NCBI GenBank assembly: GCA_964483325.1
Contig: CAZAAW010000004.1
Span: forward strand, 91,105-155,104
Length of the DNA stretch: 64,000 nt
Direction of reading: 5' to 3'
Origin: CAZAAW01 sp964483325
Lineage (GTDB): Bacteria; Pseudomonadota; Alphaproteobacteria; Rhizobiales; Kaistiaceae
The notes under the pieces are model-generated. The model ran no database searches and was not told where the DNA came from. It saw only the letters and a program-made list of their open reading frames with translations. Shown one piece after another: positions 48,357 through 57,515 of the stretch (its first letter is position 1; each line of letters begins with the position of its first letter). The translations under genes were made by a program, and so were the position numbers.

Positions 48357-51300
48357 TCAGGCGCTGACCCGGGCGGGCTCCGCCAGCCGGACGCCGATGG
48401 CGATCGGCTCGTCCTGAAGCTTCGCCTCGGAGACATGTCCTTTCGGCTCGCCGGCAACGATGTCGAGCGACAGCGCCAGCGTCTCTTCCTGCACGGCGGC
48501 CTTGTGGGCCGTGATGGCGGCGGCCGCCGCCGGACCGCCGCGGACGGCAATGGCGATGCGGTCGGCAACGTTGAAGCCGGCTTCCTTGCGCGCCACCTGG
48601 ACGAGGCGGATGAAATCGCGCGCCAGCCCTTCCTGCTCCAGCGCCGCATCGACCTCCGTGTCGAGAACGACGACGCCGGCCGAGCCGTCGAACGGCGCCG
48701 CGTCGAGGCCGGCCTTGGCCTGGAAACGAAGGTCGTATTCGCCCGGTTCGAGGCGCTGTCCGGCAACCTCGACATAGCCGCCGCCGAGGCTCTTCCAGTC
48801 GCCGGACCTGGCCGCCGCCAGGACGTCCTTCATCGCCCCGCCGACCCGCTTGCCGACGATGCGCGAATTGACCGCCAGCAGCTCCGAGCCATAGGCGGAC
48901 GGATCCGCCGCAAAGACCAGATCCTTGACGTTCGCTTCGTCGAGAACGACGGCCTGCAGCGGCCCCAGGAGCGCCTCGGCGCGCGGATGCGCCACCGTCA
49001 GGCGGCGCAGCGGCAGGCGGTTGCGCAGGTTCCGCGCCGTGCGGATCGAGGCCGCAGCGGACGCCACCTCGCGCGCCAGGTCCATGCGCGCCACCAGTTC
49101 CTGGTCGACGGCGAAGGCCGCGGCATCCGGCCAGTCCTCCAGATGCACGCTGTCGCCGCCGGTGAGGGCGCGATGGATATGCTCCGTGAGGTAGGGCAGG
49201 AAGGGCGCCATGGCACGCGTCAGCGTCACCAGCACGGTGTAGAGCGTGTCATAGGCCGCCTGCTTGTCGGCATCCTTCTCCGACTTCCAAAAGCGGTCGC
49301 GCGAGCGGCGGATGTACCAGTTGTTCAGCGCCTCGATGAACGGCGGTAGCGTCGCGCAGGCGCCGGCAAGGTCGAGCCCGTCCATCGCCGTCTCGACGCC
49401 GCGCACCAGCTCTGCGGTCTTGCCGAGGATGTAGCGGTCGAGCTCGCCTTCCGCCGTGGTGACGAAGCGGCCGCGCAGCCCGTCGATATTGGCGTAGAGG
49501 GTGAAGAACGAATAGGCGTTCCACACCGGCAGGATCACCTGCCGCACCGTCTCGGCGATGTGGCGCCCGTCGCGCGCCATGGCGAGATCGCCGCCCGACA
49601 GCAGCGGCGACGACACCAGGTACCAGCGCATCGCGTCGGCGCCGTAGGTGTTGAACACATCTACCGGGTCCGGATAGTTGCGCAGGCGCTTCGACAGCTT
49701 CTGCTTGTTCTCGTCGAGGACGATGCCGTGGCAGATGCAGCTGCGGAACGGCGCCCGGTCGAATAGCGCCGTCGACATCACCATCAGATTGTAGAACCAG
49801 CCGCGGGTCTGCCCGACATATTCGACGATGAAGTCGCCGGGGAAGTTCTCCTCGAACCAGTCCTTGTTCTCGAACGGGTAGTGCACCTGGGCGAACGGCA
49901 TGGAGCCGGAATCGAACCAGCAGTCGAGCACGTCCGGCACGCGCCGCATCATCGACTTGCCGGTCGGATCGTCCGGGTTCGGACGCACCAGCTCATCGAT
50001 ATAGGGGCGATGCAGGTCCTTCGGCTGGGCGCCGAAATCGCGCTCCAGCTCGGCCGCCGAGCCATAGACGTCGATGCGCGGATATTGCGGATCGTCCGAC
50101 TTCCACACCGGGATCGGCGAGCCCCAGAAGCGGTTGCGGCTGATGTTCCAGTCGCGCGCATTGGCGAGCCAGTTGCCGAAGATGCCCGGGCCGATGTGCT
50201 CCGGCATCCAGCGGATGCCCTTGTTGAGCTCGACCATGCGGTCGCGGAAAGCCGTCACCTTGACGTACCAGGACGGGACGGCCTTGTAGATCAGCGGCTG
50301 GTCGGTGCGCCAGCAGTGCGGATAGTTGTGGTCGATGGTCTCGTGCCGGACCACCACCCCCGCCTGCTTGAGGTCCTGGATGATGTCCTTGTTGGCATCG
50401 AAGATGTTCTTGCCGGCATAGGGCGGCACTTCGTCGGTGAAGTTGCCGGCATAGTCGACCGGATCGACCACCGGCACGCCGGCAGCCTTGGCGACCTCCA
50501 TGTCGTCCTCGCCGAAGGCCGGCGCGATATGCACGACACCGGTGCCCTCGCCGAGCTCGATGAAGGAGCCGCCGAGGACGACGAATGCATTCTCGGTGCT
50601 GGCGAAGAACGGAAACAGCGGCTTGTAGCTACGGCCGATCAGGTCGGCACCCTTCAGCGTGCCGACCTTGGCGAAGCCCTCCAGCTCCTTGGCATAGTGC
50701 TCGCGCGACGCTTCCGCGAGGATCCAGTGTTCGCCGTTCTTCTCGAGCAGCGCGTAGTCGGCTTCCGGGTGGACCGCCAGCGCCAGGTTGGACGGCAGCG
50801 TCCATGGCGTCGTCGTCCAGGCGAGCAGCTTCGGCGTGATCGCCTCGCCCGGCCGCGGATGCAGCTGGAAGGCGACGGTCAGCGCCGGGTCCTGGCGCAT
50901 GCGGTAGCTGTTGTCGAGGCGGGTCTCCGACTGCGACAGCGTCGTCTGCGCCGCCCAGCTATAGGGCACGACGCGGTAGCCCTCGTAGACATAGCCTTTG
51001 TCCCAGAGGGTTTTGAAGGCCCACATGACGCTCTCCATGTAGGAGAAGTCCATGGTCCGGTAGTCGTTGTCGAAATCGACCCAGCGCGCCGCGCGGTTGA
51101 CGTAATACTCCCAGTCGCTGCGGAACTGCATGATCGACGTGCGGCAGTGCTCGTTGAAGCGGGCCATGCCGTATTTCAGGATGTCGGCGCGGCCATGCAG
51201 GTTGAGCTCCTTTTCCGAATGGAGCTCGGCCGGCAGGCCGTGGCAGTCCCAGCCGAAGCGGCGCTCGACGACCTTGCCGCGCATGGTCTGGTAGCGCGGC

Positions 51301-51551
51301 ACGATATCTTTCACGAAGCCGGTGACGAGATGCCCGTAATGCGGCAGGCCGTTGGCGAAGGGCGGGCCGTCATAGAAGACGAAATCCGGCCCGTTCTCCT
51401 GACGGCGCTGCTCGATCGACTTCGGGAAGGTGCCGTTCGCCTGCCACCAGGCGCCGATCTCCTCCTCCAGCTTCGGGAAGCTCGGGGATGGATCGACGGG
51501 CGGATAGACCGGAGCGGTCTTCTTCTCGGCAGGCGTCGGTGTGTCGGTCAT
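48357..51551 (-). CDS. ileS: Isoleucyl-tRNA synthetase, eukaryote-like type 2
   Basis: 1064 residues, charging tRNA-Ile. The HIGH motif is HYGH (71-74) in PPFANGLPHYGHLVTGFVKD. The KMSKS loop reads KLSKR in KQKLSKRLRNYPDP (near 620). The editing domain lies between, for example AWTTTPWTLPSNLALAVHPE. Wording around HYGH, the R in KLSKR, the length (type 1 enzymes are usually about 930-970) and the C-terminal domain match type 2 IleRS, the group shared with eukaryotes and often resistant to mupirocin. ATG 51551 gives TDTPTPAEK; ATG 51557, two codons earlier, is equally possible. Confidence 0.93.
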   Translation of the reverse strand: MTDTPTPAEKKTAPVYPPVDPSPSFPKLEEEIGAWWQANGTFPKSIEQRRQENGPDFVFYDGPPFANGLPHYGHLVTGFVKDIVPRYQTMRGKVVERRFGWDCHGLPAELHSEKELNLHGRADILKYGMARFNEHCRTSIMQFRSDWEYYVNRAARWVDFDNDYRTMDFSYMESVMWAFKTLWDKGYVYEGYRVVPYSWAAQTTLSQSETRLDNSYRMRQDPALTVAFQLHPRPGEAITPKLLAWTTTPWTLPSNLALAVHPEADYALLEKNGEHWILAEASREHYAKELEGFAKVGTLKGADLIGRSYKPLFPFFASTENAFVVLGGSFIELGEGTGVVHIAPAFGEDDMEVAKAAGVPVVDPVDYAGNFTDEVPPYAGKNIFDANKDIIQDLKQAGVVVRHETIDHNYPHCWRTDQPLIYKAVPSWYVKVTAFRDRMVELNKGIRWMPEHIGPGIFGNWLANARDWNISRNRFWGSPIPVWKSDDPQYPRIDVYGSAAELERDFGAQPKDLHRPYIDELVRPNPDDPTGKSMMRRVPDVLDCWFDSGSMPFAQVHYPFENKDWFEENFPGDFIVEYVGQTRGWFYNLMVMSTALFDRAPFRSCICHGIVLDENKQKLSKRLRNYPDPVDVFNTYGADAMRWYLVSSPLLSGGDLAMARDGRHIAETVRQVILPVWNAYSFFTLYANIDGLRGRFVTTAEGELDRYILGKTAELVRGVETAMDGLDLAGACATLPPFIEALNNWYIRRSRDRFWKSEKDADKQAAYDTLYTVLVTLTRAMAPFLPYLTEHIHRALTGGDSVHLEDWPDAAAFAVDQELVARMDLAREVASAAASIRTARNLRNRLPLRRLTVAHPRAEALLGPLQAVVLDEANVKDLVFAADPSAYGSELLAVNSRIVGKRVGGAMKDVLAAARSGDWKSLGGGYVEVAGQRLEPGEYDLRFQAKAGLDAAPFDGSAGVVVLDTEVDAALEQEGLARDFIRLVQVARKEAGFNVADRIAIAVRGGPAAAAAITAHKAAVQEETLALSLDIVAGEPKGHVSEAKLQDEPIAIGVRLAEPARVSA

Positions 51552-51701
51552 CGGCATGGATTGGCTGGCCGCGCCGTGAGCGCGGCGGGAACGGAGATCG
51601 GGACGGATCGATAGCGCCTTTGCCGCGGCGATGCCACCAGCAGGGCAGAGCGCGCCATAGAGGCGGAATATGGTGTCTCGCCGGAACGTTGGCAAATCGG
51701 C

Positions 51702-52655
<954 letters not shown>

Positions 52656-52734
52656 GCACGATCCTCGACGGGATGAAACATCGATACAGGGTAGCCCTGG
52701 CCGCATGTCGGGCAAGATGCAACCGGAGACGACA

Positions 52735-53238
52735 ATGAATGCGACGCCGCGGCGCGGTGCCCTGCCCGTGCAGCTTGAAGTCAACGGCGCGATGCGGACG
52801 CTGGACTGCGAGCCGCGCACCACGCTCCTCGATGCCCTGCGGGAAAGGCTGCACCTCACCGGCACGAAGAAGGGCTGCGACCAGGGCCAGTGCGGCGCCT
52901 GCACCGTCCTCGTCGACGGCCGCCGCGTCCTTGCCTGCCTGACACTCGCGGTCCAGGCGGAGGGGCGCCGGATCGTCACCATCGAAGGCATAGCCGGCCC
53001 GGACGGCACGCTGCACCCGATGCAGGCGGCCTTCCTGGAGCACGATGCCTTCCAGTGCGGCTATTGCACGCCCGGCCAGATCCTGTCGGCCATCGCCTGC
53101 ATCCGCGAAGGCCATGCCGGCTCCGATGCCGAAATCCGGGAATACATGTCCGGCAATCTCTGCCGCTGCGGCGCCTATCCGCATATCGTCGACGCGGTGC
53201 GCAGCGTTGCGGCGAAAGCCGGCGGCCCTGCGGCATGA
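52735..53238 (+). CDS. Molybdenum hydroxylase, 2Fe-2S subunit (PaoA/CoxS type)
   Basis: 167 residues with both iron-sulfur sites of the xanthine oxidase family: plant-type ferredoxin cluster GCDQGQCGACTVLVDG (near residue 44, with C in RRVLACLT) and the all-helical cluster FQCGYCTPGQI and NLCRCGAYPHIV (near 104-145). It passes electrons from the molybdenum site to FAD. E. coli PaoA is exported with a Tat signal; none is seen here, even in the longest in-frame reading from 52639, so this enzyme is probably cytoplasmic. ATG 52735 is preceded by GGAGA at 6 bases. Overlaps the FAD subunit by 4 bases. Confidence 0.92.
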   Translation: MNATPRRGALPVQLEVNGAMRTLDCEPRTTLLDALRERLHLTGTKKGCDQGQCGACTVLVDGRRVLACLTLAVQAEGRRIVTIEGIAGPDGTLHPMQAAFLEHDAFQCGYCTPGQILSAIACIREGHAGSDAEIREYMSGNLCRCGAYPHIVDAVRSVAAKAGGPAA

Positions 53239-54227
53239 GGGATTTCGCCTATATCCGCGCTGCGTCCGCGGCGGAGGCGGCCACGCTCGCCCATCATGGC
53301 GGAGCACGCTTCCTCGCCGGCGGCACGACGCTCGTCGACCTCATGAAATGCGGCGTCGAGGCGCCGGAGACGCTTGTCGACATTTCGCGCCTGGCCGATC
53401 TGGCGCGCATCGCGCTGGACGGCGACGGCGCCCAGATCGGCGCGCTCGCCGCCATGAGCGACGTTGCCGCGCATCCTGGCATCGGCGCCGCCTTTCCGGC
53501 CGTCGCCGAGGCGCTGGCACAGGCGGCTTCGCCGCAGCTCCGCAACATGGCAACGATCGGCGGCAACCTGATGCAGCGCACCCGCTGCGGCTACTTCCGC
53601 GATCCGGCCAATTTCGCCGCCTGCAACAAGCGCACGCCGGACTCAGGCTGCGCCGCGCTGGGCGGCCTCAACCGAGGCCATGCCGTCCTCGGCACCAGCG
53701 ACAGGTGCATCGCCACCTATCCCGGTGATCTGGCAGTAGCGCTCGTCGCCCTCGACGCCACGATCGAGATCGCAACCTACAGCGGAATACGGAGGATGCC
53801 GGTCGCCGAGTTCTTCCTCCTGCCGGGCGAAACGCCGGACATCGAGCACCCGACGGAGCCGGGCGACCTCATCACCGCCGTCCACCTCCCCGCCTCTCGG
53901 GCCGCGCAGCGCTCGACCTATCTCAAGGTCCGCGATCGGGCGTCCTATGAATTCGCCGCCGCCAGCGCCGCCGTCGGCCTTGCCCTGGCAGAAGACGGGA
54001 CGGTCGAGGACGTGCGCGTCGCGCTCGGCGGCGTCGCGACAATCCCGTGGCGAGCCCGCAATGTCGAGGCGGCGCTGGCCGGCCGGCGCTTCAGCCTCGA
54101 CACCATCGCCGCTGCCAGCCGCCTGGCGCCCGACGGCGCCGTCGACTGCGGCCATAACGGCTTCAAGATCCCCCTCATCCAACGCACCGTGGCGCGCGCC
54201 CTGATGGCGGCCGGAGGCATCGCCTGA
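53235..54227 (+). CDS. Molybdenum hydroxylase, FAD subunit (PaoB/YagS type)
   Basis: 330 residues. FAD-binding motifs: ARFLAGGTTLVDLMKCGVEA (residues 23-42) and NMATIGGNLMQRTRCGYFRD (near 108). The cysteine-rich insert CGYFRDPANFAACNKRTPDS then GCAALGG matches the extra 4Fe-4S site of PaoB-like subunits, which xanthine dehydrogenase proper lacks. CO-dehydrogenase flavoprotein C-terminal domain follows (YLKVRDRASYEFAAASAAVG). It starts inside the stop of the previous gene and ends inside the start of the next, so the three subunits are translationally coupled. Confidence 0.92.
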   Translation: MRDFAYIRAASAAEAATLAHHGGARFLAGGTTLVDLMKCGVEAPETLVDISRLADLARIALDGDGAQIGALAAMSDVAAHPGIGAAFPAVAEALAQAASPQLRNMATIGGNLMQRTRCGYFRDPANFAACNKRTPDSGCAALGGLNRGHAVLGTSDRCIATYPGDLAVALVALDATIEIATYSGIRRMPVAEFFLLPGETPDIEHPTEPGDLITAVHLPASRAAQRSTYLKVRDRASYEFAAASAAVGLALAEDGTVEDVRVALGGVATIPWRARNVEAALAGRRFSLDTIAAASRLAPDGAVDCGHNGFKIPLIQRTVARALMAAGGIA

Positions 54228-56500
54228 TGGACGCGATCTCGGAAACACCCAAGGCGCGCGGCCGCATCCTCGGCACCGCCGTGGACCGGACCGACGGCCG
54301 CGCCAAGGTCACCGGTGCCGCCGATTACGGCTTCGATCACCATCCGGACGGGGCCGCCTATGGCGTCGTCGTCCCAGCAACAATCGCGCTCGGCCGCATC
54401 GCGGCGATCGACATCGAGGCGGCGGCGCGCCTTCCCGGCATCCTGCGCGTCTTCACGCATCGCGACGGCCTGCGCATCGCCCAGGCGAAGATGTTTCCGG
54501 ACGGCAGCGCCACCGAGACATTCGTGCCGCTCCAGGACGACCGCATCCGCTTTGCCGGCCAGCCGGTCGCCTTCATCGTCGGCGAAAGCCTCGAACAGGC
54601 CACCGAGGCAGCCCGCCTGCTGCAGGTCCGCTACAGCGCGGCGGATGCCGTTGGCGACCTGGACGACCCGCGGGTCGAGGCGCTGGATCTCGGTCAGACC
54701 GTTATCGGCGATCCGCGGCAGGCCCTCGCTGACGCGGCCGTGCGCATCGATGCGGCCTTCACGACACCGCGCGAGCACCACGCGGCCATGGAGCCGCATG
54801 CCACGGTGGCGCGCTGGGAGGCGGACGGCAGCCTCACCGTCTGGGAGCCCAGCCAATGGGCCGAGGGCGCCCGCAGCACCTTCGCGCAATGGTTCGCGCT
54901 GCCGATCGACAAGGTCCGCGTCCTGTCGCCCTTCGTCGGCGGCGGCTTCGGCGGCAAGATCGGCGTCCATCCGCATGCCGCTCTCGCCGTCGCCGCGGCC
55001 CGGGCTCTCGGGCGCCCGGTGAAGCTCGCCCTGACGCGGCCGCAGACCTTCACCGCCTTCGGCGGCCGGCCGGCGACGCGCCAGAAGATTTCGCTCGGCG
55101 CCGACCGCGACGGACATCTCGTGGCGATGGCCTATGAATGCCTCAACGAAACGTCGCGGGACGATACCTATGTCGAACAGGGCGGCCGCTATGCGCGGCT
55201 TGCCTACGCCATTCCCAATGTCGAGACGCGCCATCAGCTGGTGCGCCTCGACACCGTGACGCCCGGCTGGATGCGGGCGCCGGGCGAGACGGTTGGCGCC
55301 TTCGCGCTCGAGACCGCCCTCGACGAACTCGCCCACAAGGTCGGCATTGATCCGATCGAGATCCGGCTGCGCAACTGGACCGATGTCGATCCGATCAACG
55401 GCAAGCCGTGGTCGACGCGGCGGCTGCGCGAGGCCTATGCGGCCGGCGCCGAGGCCTTCGGCTGGACGCGGCGCAACCCGCAGCCACGGTCGATGCGCGA
55501 CGGACGGCAGCTCATCGGCTGGGGCATGGCAGGCGGCGCCTATGCTGTCAGCGTCACGCCGGCCGAGGCGAGCCTTGCCATCAGCACCAGCGGCAAGGTC
55601 ACGGTCTCCACCAGCGGCGCCGATATCGGCACCGGCACCTATACGGTCCTCGCGCAGACCGCCGCGGAAGTTCTCGGCATCGCCATGGCGGATGTCACCG
55701 TCCGGCTCGGCGACACGGCGCTGCCGCGGGCACCGGCGGCCGGCGGTTCGCAACTGGCGAACAGCCTGACACGCGTGGTGCACAAGGCGGCGATGGCGGC
55801 CCGCGAGGAACTTATCGCACTCGCCGCCAGCCATCCGGCTTCGCCCTTTCACGGGCGCGGCATCAACGACTTCACCCTGGCCGACGGCATCGTGGCGCCG
55901 ACCGGCGACCCTGGCGCCGGCATCGCCATCGCCGACCTGCTGCAGCGGATCGGCCACGGCCTCGACATAAGGCGCGACACCCTGCCCCAAGGCGCCGACA
56001 GCGAGGCGGAAAGGCGCATCACCTTCAGCACCTTCCGCGACATGAACCGGGCCGGCGGCGACAAGTCGGCCTATTCGTGGAGCGCCCATTTCGTCGAGGT
56101 GCGGGTCGACGAGGATCTCGGCACGGTACGGGTCAGCCGCATGGTCGGCGCCTTCGACTGCGGCCGCGTCTACAATCCCAAGCTGGCGGAGAGCCAGTGG
56201 ATCGGCGGCATGATCATGGGCGTCGGCCAGGCTTTGCTGGAGGAAACGCCGGTGGATCCGCGCCATGCCCGCGCCGTCGGGACCAATCTCGCCGACTATC
56301 TGGTGCCGGTGCAGGCCGACATTCCGGCGATCACGACGATCTCGGTGGGAGAGTCCGATTACGATGCCAGCCCGCTCGGCGGCAAGTCGATCGGCGAGCT
56401 CGGCATCGTCGGCGTCGCCGCCGCCATCGCCAATGCCGTCTTCCACGCCACCGGCAAGCGCATCCGCGATCTCCCCATCACCATGGAGAAGCTGCTCTAG
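54227..56500 (+). CDS. Molybdenum hydroxylase, molybdopterin subunit (PaoC/YagR type)
   Basis: 757 residues. Two aldehyde/xanthine-type domains: residues 1-120 (GTAVDRTDGRAKVTGAADYG) and the Mo-cofactor part with VLSPFVGGGFGGKIGVHPHA (near 233), PGWMRAPGETVGAFALETAL (near 346), GTGTYTVLAQTAAEVLG (near 467) and the catalytic glutamate in LGGKSIGELGIVGVA (near 725). PaoC oxidises aromatic aldehydes; xanthine or isoquinoline oxidation are alternatives. No XdhC/PaoD cofactor-insertion chaperone is in the window. The stop overlaps that of the convergent LysR gene within one CTAG. Confidence 0.92.
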   Translation: MDAISETPKARGRILGTAVDRTDGRAKVTGAADYGFDHHPDGAAYGVVVPATIALGRIAAIDIEAAARLPGILRVFTHRDGLRIAQAKMFPDGSATETFVPLQDDRIRFAGQPVAFIVGESLEQATEAARLLQVRYSAADAVGDLDDPRVEALDLGQTVIGDPRQALADAAVRIDAAFTTPREHHAAMEPHATVARWEADGSLTVWEPSQWAEGARSTFAQWFALPIDKVRVLSPFVGGGFGGKIGVHPHAALAVAAARALGRPVKLALTRPQTFTAFGGRPATRQKISLGADRDGHLVAMAYECLNETSRDDTYVEQGGRYARLAYAIPNVETRHQLVRLDTVTPGWMRAPGETVGAFALETALDELAHKVGIDPIEIRLRNWTDVDPINGKPWSTRRLREAYAAGAEAFGWTRRNPQPRSMRDGRQLIGWGMAGGAYAVSVTPAEASLAISTSGKVTVSTSGADIGTGTYTVLAQTAAEVLGIAMADVTVRLGDTALPRAPAAGGSQLANSLTRVVHKAAMAAREELIALAASHPASPFHGRGINDFTLADGIVAPTGDPGAGIAIADLLQRIGHGLDIRRDTLPQGADSEAERRITFSTFRDMNRAGGDKSAYSWSAHFVEVRVDEDLGTVRVSRMVGAFDCGRVYNPKLAESQWIGGMIMGVGQALLEETPVDPRHARAVGTNLADYLVPVQADIPAITTISVGESDYDASPLGGKSIGELGIVGVAAAIANAVFHATGKRIRDLPITMEKLL

Positions 56501-57384
56501 GCGCGCGCGATGTCGAGGAGATGCTGCAGCGTCGGCGGCACGCGCTGGCGGCGCCAGATGAGGCCGGTCTCGATCTCCGGCGAGGCGCCGGCGAGCGGGC
56601 GGTAGCTGACGCCGGCGCGCCGCAGGTTGCGCAGCGATTCCGGCACCAGCGCCACGCCGAGGCCGGCGGATACCAGGCTGACGATCGTCTGCATCTGGAT
56701 CGCCTCCTGGCCGAGACGCGGCACAAGACCCCGGGCCGCGTAGCTGCCGGTAATGGCATCGTGCAGCGTCGGAGCGTTGCGGCGCGGGAAGATAATCAGC
56801 GGCAGGTCGGCAACGGTGGCAAGGTCGACTGGGCCGGTCCGCTCCTGCCCCGCCGGAGCCCAGCTCTCCGGCAGCGCCACCATCAAGGGCTCGCGCCGCA
56901 GCGGCAGGTAGCCGAGCGTCGCCGGCAGCCCGGCATCCGGCGGAATGACGATGCCGGCGTCGATCTCCTCCGCCAACAGCGCCTCGATCTGCACGTCGCT
57001 GGTCGCCTCGCGCAGCGCCACGGTGACGCTGGGATTGTCCTGGCGGTAGCGGCGCAAAAGGTCCGGCAGGATGCCGTAGTCGGCGGTGCTGACGAAGGCG
57101 AGCGTCAGCGCCCCGACCTCGCCGGTGGCAAGCTGGCGCGCCAGCTCCGGCAGCAGCGCCGCTTCCCCGAGCAGCGCGCGGACATGCGGCAGCCATTGCA
57201 GCCCGGCCGGCGTCAGCGCCACGGCCCGGCGCGAGCGCTCGAAGAGCCGGACGCCGAGCTCCTGTTCCAGCGCCTGGATGGCCTGGCTGAGCGGCGGCTG
57301 GGTCATCCCGAGGCGCTGTGCAGCGCGCCCGAAATGCAGCTCTTCCGCCACGGTCACGAAATAGCGCAGCTGCCTGAGATCCAT
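56497..57384 (-). CDS. LysR-family transcriptional regulator
   Basis: 295 residues. The N-terminal winged helix is plain: MDLRQLRYFVTVAEELHFGR, AAQRLGMTQPPLSQAIQALE, then LFERSRRAVALTPAG. The effector domain (90-295) has FVSTADYGILPDLLRRYRQD and LVSAGLGVALVPESLRN. ATG 57384 matches the LysR start exactly; the 27-residue extension is a shadow. Convergent with the molybdenum hydroxylase and divergent from ilvD, 131 bases away. It could control either; LysR regulators typically act on the divergent neighbour. Confidence 0.92.
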   Translation of the reverse strand: MDLRQLRYFVTVAEELHFGRAAQRLGMTQPPLSQAIQALEQELGVRLFERSRRAVALTPAGLQWLPHVRALLGEAALLPELARQLATGEVGALTLAFVSTADYGILPDLLRRYRQDNPSVTVALREATSDVQIEALLAEEIDAGIVIPPDAGLPATLGYLPLRREPLMVALPESWAPAGQERTGPVDLATVADLPLIIFPRRNAPTLHDAITGSYAARGLVPRLGQEAIQMQTIVSLVSAGLGVALVPESLRNLRRAGVSYRPLAGASPEIETGLIWRRQRVPPTLQHLLDIARA

Positions 57385-57515
57385 AGCGATTGATATCCAG
57401 AGCGACTGAATAGCGATCGAATTATATATTTTACAGGCGCTCCAGGAAAGCCGACAGTGCCGCACCTTTACCGATCACCGTGCGCGGCGATGACCGATAT
57501 CTTGAGGGGAAAGCC

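Noticed and set aside
57385..57417. Three AGCGAT/AGCGAC words between LysR and ilvD as a LysR site
   Set aside because: Spacing is uneven (16 and 11 bases) and there is no T-N11-A dyad that I can defend.
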